Program-made: the position numbers and the translations under genes
Shown: positions 1-3,670 of the stretch, piece by piece
Layout: the number at the start of each line of letters is the position of its first letter
Numbering within the stretch: position 1 is the stretch's first letter
Notes under the pieces: model-generated
What the model saw: the letters and a program-made list of their open reading frames with translations, nothing else
Databases searched by the model: none
Told to the model about the DNA's origin: nothing
Assembly: GCA_036382695.1 (NCBI GenBank)
Contig: DASVHF010000022.1
Span: 1-12,899, forward strand
Source of the DNA: DASVHF01 sp036382695
GTDB taxonomy: Bacteria > Patescibacteriota > Microgenomatia > Woykebacterales > RBG-16-39-9b
Reading direction: 5' to 3'
DNA: 12,899 nucleotides

Positions 1-78
1 ACGATGGGTTTCGCGAAAGCCAGCTTTTGTTAAGGCCTTGAGTAACTTGGCGGGTTTAATATCCGAAGGGAGCTTCAT
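1..78 (-). CDS. hicA: HicA-like mRNA interferase toxin, 5' part only
   Basis: The first 26 codons are visible on the minus strand, beginning MKLPSDIKPAKLLKALTKAG; the rest lies beyond the left edge. This matches the usual HicA N-terminus (an MKLP-type start, then a helix that leads to the catalytic GxSH histidine, which is outside the window). Known family role: a small double-stranded-RBD-fold ribonuclease that cleaves mRNA when free of HicB. The start ATG (76-78) overlaps the hicB stop as ATGA, so the two are translationally coupled, with the antitoxin first. The identification rests on a short stretch plus the HicB neighbour, so family is likely but activity cannot be judged. Confidence 0.75.
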   Translation of the reverse strand, partial: MKLPSDIKPAKLLKALTKAGFRETHR

Positions 79-356
79 AGGGAAGTAACTTTTACCTTCT
101 TGGGAAGAGAAATTTTTGTCGAGGTAACCAAACCTTCTTCAATGTTGTCCGGAGGAGGGACTTCTTCACCATCTTCTACCAACGCTTCTAGATAACAGAG
201 GATGCCTTCCTTAATCGAAGCTAAGGCTTCTTCAATCGTATCACCGTTATCAGCGATACCCAATTTAGGACAATATGCAGTAAAACAAGGTTCGTTTGTC
301 CCAGTTCGCTCATCCGGCTCAATAATGACTCTGTAATTTAAGATGGTTTTTTCCAT
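75..356 (-). CDS. hicB: HicB-family antitoxin
   Basis: The product is 93 residues from the ATG at 354-356. It has the HicB partial-RNase-H-like fold signature: a first strand (YRVIIEPDE), then FTAYCPKLGIADNGDTIEEALASI, the typical 'cleaved' HicB core with the helix that follows GDT.EEAL. No C-terminal ribbon-helix-helix or HTH extension is seen; the tail is short and basic (ISLPKKVKV). A GTG six bases further upstream (360-362) is in frame, but it lies 2 nt from the -10 hexamer and so would not be in the transcript; I therefore chose the ATG. Its role is to bind and neutralise HicA, and it probably autoregulates the operon. The gene ends in ATGA with hicA. Confidence 0.88.
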   Translation of the reverse strand: MEKTILNYRVIIEPDERTGTNEPCFTAYCPKLGIADNGDTIEEALASIKEGILCYLEALVEDGEEVPPPDNIEEGLVTSTKISLPKKVKVTSL

Positions 357-364
357 ACCCACCC

Positions 365-393
365 AGTATAGTCAAACTGGTGCTTTTTTGCAA
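365..393 (-). promoter_or_regulatory. hicBA promoter, TTGCAA-17-TATACT
   Basis: On the minus strand the -35 is TTGCAA (388-393), the spacer is 17 bp, and the -10 is TATACT (365-370). Only 8 nt separate the -10 from the hicB ATG, so the transcript should be leaderless or nearly so. The -35 lies inside the orphan surface-protein tail that follows on the other strand. Confidence 0.6.
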
Positions 394-518
394 CTGCCGC
401 CTCCCCAACCGATAAGGTACTTTCTGTAACTACCAAAATCGACAAGGGCCGCTTTAAAGTCGAAATCCCGTCCGCAGATACGCAGGATATAGAATTCAAT
501 TGGTGGATTGTAAACTAG
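381..518 (+). pseudogene. Orphan C-terminal tail A of a surface-protein family
   Basis: Reading towards the stop at 516-518, the frame gives about 45 residues containing FATAASPTDKVLSV, then FKVEIPS, then QDIEFNWWIVN-stop. It aligns without gaps to the last 45 residues of tail D (stop at 2415-2417); I count 25 identities by eye. An in-frame stop at 369-371 and the lack of a start show it is only a 3' end. The other side abuts the hicBA promoter. I infer a displaced or duplicated C-terminus of a secreted fibre-like protein; the function of the motif is unknown. Confidence 0.6.
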
Positions 519-748
519 GCTAACCAGACCAATCGCCATACGAGCACGGCGTCTTTGAACTAGCTAAAAAGCGAGAGGAAGCGGAAACTGACCGAGGCGA
601 AAGCCGAGAGAATTTCCGAGGATCCCGAAGCTTTTTAGCGTAGTTTCAACCGCCAGCACAGTCTGGCGATCGTTTTGGCGCTTAGCCCATGAAATGGTCG
701 CAGAACGCTTTAGCGGTCTCCGTTTGCGACCAAAGGTAGCAAAAATTA
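519..748. other. Decayed, relatively GC-rich stretch without an intact gene
   Basis: With the flanking tails, 363-772 has no intact gene. Plus-strand reading from about 540 gives HGVFELAKKREEAETDRGES in one frame. After an apparent shift, ERISEDPEAF appears before a stop. A third frame around 640-780 reads WRLAHEMVAERFSGLRLRP. The charged, helix-like composition suggests a broken small gene, possibly an antitoxin or the body of another tail. Base composition looks richer in G+C than its neighbours. I do not recognise a family. Confidence 0.3.
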
Positions 749-772
749 TTAAATTGGTGGGTCATGAATTAG
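749..772 (+). pseudogene. Orphan tail B, minimal and frameshifted
   Basis: Seven codons read LNWWVMN followed by TAG at 770-772, the same terminal motif as tails A and D. The frame is closed by a stop a few codons upstream (733-741 region), while a different frame just before it (ATKGSKN) has the right kind of composition, so at least one frameshift is likely. The stop is followed immediately by the stop of the opposing retropepsin gene, forming TAGCTA. Confidence 0.45.
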
Positions 773-1174
773 CTACTTAAATGTTACCTCTAAATTCCAT
801 TTGTATCTCTCAAAAACAATCCTTGCCTTCGAGAAGAAATCCTCTTGACCCAAAATAACTTTGAAGGCGCCTAGTTTATCGGCAAATAATACTTTGGCGG
901 TGAATCTATGTCCACCAAGCTCCAGCTCTACCGCAGATTCATAGGCTAAAAATAGCGCGCCATCAACCCCGAACGATCTTACCGATTTCTCTTTATTCAA
1001 CTTTATTCCGAGGAGATCGGCTACTTCGCTTGTTACATATGAATAATCAGCACCTGAATCCACCATGGCAAGTATTGGAAGTGTGGCTTTATCCTTATAA
1101 ATAAACCGGACAGGAACAAGGGGTCTGAGCGTAGCATCTGGAGAACCAGGCAGTTTGGTGTAAGGAAAATTCAT
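773..1174 (-). CDS. Retropepsin-like aspartic protease
   Basis: The product is 133 residues, about the length of a single-domain retropepsin. The catalytic motif is DSGA (residues 39-42, preceded by ILAMV), followed by the flap region and the family's hydrophobic-hydrophobic-Gly motif ILG at 107-109 near the C-terminus. Such monomers normally dimerise to make one active site. No signal peptide or membrane segment is present, so it is probably cytoplasmic. The ATG lies 3 nt after the stop of the DUF5678-like gene, so the two form a coupled pair. In small bacterial and archaeal operons this pairing resembles a toxin-antitoxin arrangement, but no substrate is known and that role is inference. 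Confidence 0.75.
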   Translation of the reverse strand: MNFPYTKLPGSPDATLRPLVPVRFIYKDKATLPILAMVDSGADYSYVTSEVADLLGIKLNKEKSVRSFGVDGALFLAYESAVELELGGHRFTAKVLFADKLGAFKVILGQEDFFSKARIVFERYKWNLEVTFK

Positions 1175-1177
1175 TTC

Positions 1178-1369
1178 TTATGTTATGTAACCCCTGTAAT
1201 TGCCGGCTGCCGAAATAAGCACAACGTCTTTCTCTTGTAGGCTTTCCACTTTCTCGGAAACTTCTTTAAGGGTTTTCCCTGACGTGATAACTTTTTTATA
1301 ATCAGCAGAAACAGCTACCCAACCATAGGTAAACTTTCCTAGCAGTTTTGTCAGGTCTATCGTCTTCAT
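1178..1369 (-). CDS. DUF5678-like small protein, partner of the retropepsin
   Basis: The product is 63 residues from the ATG at 1367-1369. An in-frame upstream ATG exists at 1376-1378 but overlaps the -10 box, so it is unlikely to be used. The pattern LLGKFTYGWVAVSADYKKVI, then SGKTLKEVSEKVE, then a final VVLISAA strand matches what I recall of DUF5678: a glycine-tryptophan-valine strand, a 'VxSGxTLxEV' turn-helix, and a last strand. It is the first gene of a two-gene minus-strand operon with a strong promoter just upstream. If the pair is a TA-like module this is the likely antitoxin or adaptor. Function is not established. Confidence 0.6.
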   Translation of the reverse strand: MKTIDLTKLLGKFTYGWVAVSADYKKVITSGKTLKEVSEKVESLQEKDVVLISAAGNYRGYIT

Positions 1370-1377
1370 ACAAAGCA

Positions 1378-1407
1378 ATTCTAAACCAATCGTGATAATA
1401 ATTGCAA
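1378..1407 (-). promoter_or_regulatory. Promoter of the DUF5678-retropepsin pair, TTGCAA-18-TAGAAT
   Basis: The -35 is TTGCAA (1402-1407), the same hexamer as in the hicBA promoter; the spacer is 18 bp and the -10 is TAGAAT (1378-1383). Exactly 8 nt (1370-1377) separate the -10 from the ATG, so the mRNA should be leaderless. No Shine-Dalgarno sequence is present. Confidence 0.6.
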
Positions 1408-1434
1408 GCGTCTGTGAAATCGTTGACTGGTAAT

Positions 1435-1542
1435 GGCATTAGCTGGCGATGTCGACATCGACGGCGTGCTGGGTGCAAGGACAATCAAGACCAAGCGGAA
1501 AAGGTGATAAAAACAGAGTTTAACCGGTGGATTGTGGACTAG
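1435..1542 (+). pseudogene. Orphan tail C, frameshifted
   Basis: The last codons read KTEFNRWIVD followed by TAG at 1540-1542, a diverged version of the FNWWVVN end. Slightly upstream, a different frame reads MALAGDVDIDGVLGARTIKT, which looks like the repeat region of a tail-fibre or S74-type surface protein. The two frames together imply one frameshift in a former C-terminal region. It lies between the DUF5678 promoter and the end of the DUF5615-like gene, whose stop (1539-1541) overlaps this stop by two bases. Confidence 0.5.
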
Positions 1543-1901
1543 ACCTTAGTTTTTCTTATCCTTATTTTTCCCGGCTCAATTATTATTAGATTCCCCTTGA
1601 TGATTTCTATTGACAGCTGGCTCAGCGCTTTCTTTATTTCATCCACAAGTCCGTAGGTGGAGATTTCATTGGGAAACCGTGAAATAACAATCCCATAATG
1701 TGCGCCTAGAGGAAACCGAATTATGTTTGCAAAACCTAAATCTGCGGAAAAGAGAACTGCTTTATTATTTTTAGCAAAGCTTGCCACTTCCTCATCGCTA
1801 CTTCCGCGCAAATGATCCCGGATACTCAACACCTTCCAACCTAGCTCTTGCAGTACGAGTTCAAGAGATCTTGGCAAATCTTCATCAACAACGGCTTTCA
1901 T
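1539..1901 (-). CDS. DUF5615-like PIN-fold protein, probable toxin
   Basis: The product is 120 residues. It starts MKAVVDEDLP, the DUF5615 opening with acidic residues D6 and D8 after the first strand. It continues with a helix (LVLQELGWKVLSIRD), an SDEEV segment (35-39), and a strand ending FSADLGFANI, where D54 is the expected third acidic residue. These acids form the metal site of PIN-like nucleases. It follows the DUF433-like gene with a 16 nt gap and has no promoter of its own. DUF433-DUF5615 pairs are known as predicted type II toxin-antitoxin systems; RNase activity is inferred from the fold only. The gene looks intact. Confidence 0.8.
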   Translation of the reverse strand: MKAVVDEDLPRSLELVLQELGWKVLSIRDHLRGSSDEEVASFAKNNKAVLFSADLGFANIIRFPLGAHYGIVISRFPNEISTYGLVDEIKKALSQLSIEIIKGNLIIIEPGKIRIRKTKV

Positions 1902-1917
1902 TTAGGTCACAACTGAT

Positions 1918-2142
1918 TTAATAGGAAATGAGGGTTTCTTCACTGATAACTTTTTGAGCGTAACGAAGAGCGGCTAAAACTTGGTTCTTGGCCAAGCCAT
2001 ACTCTTGGGCAACTTCTGCAATATCCATACCACCAGCAATTTTGCCTACAATCAAATCCACAGGTACACGAGTTCCTTTAATGACCGGCTTACCGAATTT
2101 TATTTTAGGGTCCAAAACAATATTTGTAGCTATTTGTCTCAT
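1918..2142 (-). CDS. DUF433 family protein, probable antitoxin
   Basis: The product is 74 residues from the ATG at 2140-2142. It shows the DUF433 signature: IVLDPKIKFGKPVIKGTRVP, then VGKIAGGMDIAEVAQEYGL and LAALRYA. This is a winged or helical DNA-binding-like domain in which the 'GKPVIKGTRVPV' turn is the hallmark. In-frame codons continue upstream to 2175, but they cross the promoter and read glycine- and valine-rich non-family residues, so I reject that longer start. It precedes the PIN-like gene and probably neutralises it and represses the operon. Confidence 0.85.
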   Translation of the reverse strand: MRQIATNIVLDPKIKFGKPVIKGTRVPVDLIVGKIAGGMDIAEVAQEYGLAKNQVLAALRYAQKVISEETLISY

Positions 2143-2150
2143 ATGAATCC

Positions 2151-2159
2151 AGTATACCA
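2151..2159 (-). promoter_or_regulatory. Extended -10 promoter of the DUF433-DUF5615 pair
   Basis: On the minus strand, TGG directly precedes TATACT, an extended -10 (TGn). The hexamer (2151-2156) is 8 nt from the DUF433 ATG, again predicting a leaderless mRNA. No good -35 lies at 17-18 bp; TTGCGC lies 21 bp away. The block TATACTGG also occurs in the hicBA promoter. Confidence 0.55.
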
Positions 2160-2177
2160 CACCACTACCACCCACCA

Positions 2178-2417
2178 GCGCAACCTGATGGTATCTCTAA
2201 TGCTTCCGTTGATGCAGCTACAATTACTGCAGACCAAACCGAAATCGTCGTTGAAACCACGGCCGTAAAACCAGATTCGAAAGTATTTGTCACTGCCACC
2301 TCTCTCACCGACAAGGTGCTCTCTGTATCTGACATTGTCGATGGACAAAGCTTCAAAGTCCGCATTACTTCCCCGTCAGCCAAGGATATAAAGTTTAATT
2401 GGTGGGTTGTAAATTAG
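2178..2417 (+). pseudogene. Orphan C-terminal tail D of a surface-protein family, cleanest copy
   Basis: About 80 codons stay open to the TAG at 2415-2417. They include SVDAATITADQTEIVVETT, then KPDSKVFVTATSLTDKVLSV, then FKVRITSPSAKDIKFNWWVVN split over the end. The residues look like a beta-rich C-terminal cap of a secreted or fibre-like protein. There is no start codon, no signal peptide and no body: upstream the frame runs straight into the DUF433 promoter region. The stop overlaps the stop of the opposing zinc-protein gene (2414-2416). It is the reference copy for the four tails; whether it is ever translated is unknown. Confidence 0.6.
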
Positions 2418-2647
2418 GAAGCAAATTCCAAAACTGGAACCTTGATTGTTTGGGCAGGTTCCCTACCACTTTGAACTAAGTCGTCAATTTTCTTAGAGAC
2501 CTCCGCTGAATAGTATCTTTCCCCGCATTGGACACAAACTTCAATCGGTACATTTTTTATTACGTAAAGCCTGCCTTCCCAGCGAAAGTCCACGTCAATA
2601 TTTTTTATTTCTGTTTTCCCCTGACAAAAGTAACAATCTCTAGACAC
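2414..2647 (-). CDS. YgiT/MqsA-type zinc-finger antitoxin-like protein
   Basis: The product is 77 residues. Two CxxC pairs (C5/C8 and C38/C41) bracket a beta hairpin, the N-terminal zinc domain of MqsA-type antitoxins. The C-terminal part (AEVSKKIDDLV, then VPVLEFAS) is too short for the full HTH of MqsA, as is usual for the small YgiT-type proteins that accompany DUF4258 toxins. The start is GTG at 2645-2647, with a strong Shine-Dalgarno GGAGGT (2656-2661) at 8 nt spacing, unlike the leaderless first genes nearby, as expected for a downstream operon gene. Its toxin partner appears broken (2668-2715). Confidence 0.75.
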   Translation of the reverse strand: MSRDCYFCQGKTEIKNIDVDFRWEGRLYVIKNVPIEVCVQCGERYYSAEVSKKIDDLVQSGREPAQTIKVPVLEFAS

Positions 2648-2667
2648 GACCTTTTACCTCCCTGCTT

Positions 2668-2715
2668 CTAGTTTTGTAGTCCAACCACTTTGGCCCTAAT
2701 CTGGTCAAGATCCAT
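2668..2715 (-). pseudogene. Remnant of a DUF4258-type toxin N-terminus
   Basis: A 15-codon frame reads MDLDQIRAKVVGLQN and stops. The first ten residues resemble the start of DUF4258 proteins, the usual toxin upstream of a YgiT-type zinc antitoxin, and the position is right for that partner. No continuation is seen in other frames before the antitoxin start, so most of the gene appears deleted. AGGAG lies 4 nt before the ATG. The call relies on short similarity plus context. Confidence 0.4.
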
Positions 2716-2723
2716 TAACTCCT

Positions 2724-2753
2724 ATTAAATCATGTTGGACATAAGCGAAGCAA
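2724..2753 (-). promoter_or_regulatory. Putative promoter of the broken DUF4258-YgiT operon
   Basis: TTGCTT (2748-2753), an 18 bp spacer and TTTAAT (2724-2729) lie 8 nt before the remnant ATG. The hexamers are weaker than in neighbouring promoters, but the -10 to ATG distance is the same. Confidence 0.35.
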
Positions 2754-2808
2754 GCAAAATACAGCTGCTGGGCAGGCTCCATCTGTGAGGTGACAGGGTG
2801 ACAGGAAA

Positions 2809-2828
2809 ACAGGGAGTCTCCTTGTCAG
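2809..2828. repeat. REP-like palindrome, copy downstream of the transposase
   Basis: ACAGGGAG, one T, then CTCCTTGT, followed by CAG: an inverted repeat with one mismatch and a one-base centre. The transposase stop codon (2825-2827) lies in its right end. It matches the palindromes on the other side of the transposase gene. Confidence 0.6.
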
Positions 2829-3520
2829 TCTTTCTCGATGACCAGCTTCCCTAGGGTTTTTTCAGGTTCCTCATTGCTATTTTCCACAAACTCTTTGTAG
2901 TTTCGAAATTCTCTTCGCAGCTGTCTCAACTTATCGGTCTTTGGCGTTCGAAAAAATGATAAGATTGGTTCAATCTTTAACCAGTCACTTCTACTTTCCC
3001 CTATAAAATAAGGATAGCTAGAATAAGGATATTGGTCCAAATATCCTCTTGTAAAAGTAGGATTTTGATGGATGTATCTTGACAAATGTAATAGCTTCTC
3101 ATCGGTATCTACAAGCATCGCTTTGTACGTGCCTTGGAATAAGTGGCCAATTCGGTCGTATCTTCGATTAAAGTACATCACGTAGCTTGTTAAGAGTCGC
3201 CGCAGCAGCTTTTCCATACCATCTTTCTCTGTTTGCTTTATTAAAAGGTGGAAATGGTTTGGCATCAAACAGTAACAGATAAGGTCTACTTTCTGGTACA
3301 GCGGTTCTAGTGGCCTAGCCCTAACAGGTGAGAAGCCTGTGATCTCTAGTAAAGGGTGTTTTTCAAAATCAGCCGCTGGAGAAAGATAGAATTTAAGTAG
3401 GTGTAAAAATACACGATAATCTTGGTCGTCAAGAAAAATTCTCCGTCTCTCTACCCCCCTATTGTAGGCGTGATAATACCCACCCTCCGTGTATTGTTTA
3501 ATACTTCCTTTTGCCGGCAT
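2825..3520 (-). CDS. REP-associated tyrosine transposase (RAYT, Y1/HUH family)
   Basis: The product is 231 residues, a normal RAYT length. The N-terminus YYHAYNRGVERRRIFLDD is typical of the family. The HUH metal-binding motif is PNHFHLL (residues 87-93, H89 and H91). Downstream, TSYVMYFNRRYDRIGHLFQG contains the conserved catalytic tyrosine candidates (Y113 or Y116), and LSRYIHQNP (147-154) follows. All key residues are present, so it is probably active. RAYTs nick single-stranded DNA next to REP hairpins and are thought to spread REP or BIME elements. Here palindromes lie at both ends of the gene, and one is part of its promoter. It sits between the toxin-antitoxin island and the cell-surface genes. 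Confidence 0.9.
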   Translation of the reverse strand: MPAKGSIKQYTEGGYYHAYNRGVERRRIFLDDQDYRVFLHLLKFYLSPAADFEKHPLLEITGFSPVRARPLEPLYQKVDLICYCLMPNHFHLLIKQTEKDGMEKLLRRLLTSYVMYFNRRYDRIGHLFQGTYKAMLVDTDEKLLHLSRYIHQNPTFTRGYLDQYPYSSYPYFIGESRSDWLKIEPILSFFRTPKTDKLRQLRREFRNYKEFVENSNEEPEKTLGKLVIEKD

Positions 3521-3528
3521 ACCATTTC

Positions 3529-3557
3529 ATATTACTGACAAGGAGACTCCTTGTCAA
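3529..3557 (-). promoter_or_regulatory. Transposase promoter, TTGACA-17-TAATAT, built on the REP palindrome
   Basis: On the minus strand the -35 is a consensus TTGACA (3552-3557), the spacer is 17 bp, and the -10 is TAATAT (3529-3534); 8 nt then separate it from the ATG. The REP-like palindrome (3536-3556) supplies most of the -35 and nearly all of the spacer, so binding of the palindrome by the transposase would be expected to block RNA polymerase. Confidence 0.65.
3536..3556. repeat. REP-like perfect palindrome
   Basis: The arms are TGACAAGGAG (3536-3545) and CTCCTTGTCA (3547-3556), a perfect 10 bp inverted repeat around one A. It is the best copy of the element and overlaps the transposase promoter. 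Confidence 0.75.
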
Positions 3558-3566
3558 GGCTGCCAA

Positions 3567-3589
3567 CTGACAGGGAGACTCCTTGTCAG
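3567..3589. repeat. REP-like palindrome, second copy upstream of the transposase
   Basis: The arms are CTGACAGGGAG and CTCCTTGTCAG around one A, with a single mismatched pair. It lies 10 bp from the perfect copy, in the same orientation, so the two form a BIME-like pair. Confidence 0.7.
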
Positions 3590-3610
3590 AATTAGGTTCA
3601 AATTGGACAC

Positions 3611-3640
3611 TTGACAAGCTTTATTACGCTACTCTAGACT
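3611..3640 (+). promoter_or_regulatory. Promoter of the O-antigen-ligase-like gene, TTGACA-18-TAGACT
   Basis: A consensus -35 TTGACA (3611-3616), an 18 bp spacer and a TAGACT -10 (3635-3640) predict a start near 3647 and a leader of about 24 nt. The leader holds a strong Shine-Dalgarno, GGAGGG (3661-3666). Confidence 0.6.
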
Positions 3641-3670
3641 AAATGAAAAGTATTTTTAAAGGAGGGCAAT

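Noticed and set aside
1449..1460. Perfect 12-bp palindrome GATGTCGACATC
   Set aside because: It is explained by GDVDID-type coding in tail C, occurs once, and has no linked element.
1302..1484. Open frame on the minus strand of 60 codons
   Set aside because: It crosses the DUF5678 promoter and start in another frame, and has no family features or initiation signals.
2143..2175. Longer N-terminus for the DUF433-like protein
   Set aside because: The added codons span the extended -10 and encode Gly/Val/Trp residues that do not belong to the family.
1981..2268. Open frame on the plus strand of 95 codons
   Set aside because: It is antisense to the DUF433 gene and then out of frame with tail D; no recognisable protein features.
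2809..3589. CRISPR-like interpretation of the repeated palindromes
   Set aside because: The copies are few, unevenly spaced, and flank a RAYT gene; no regular spacers exist.
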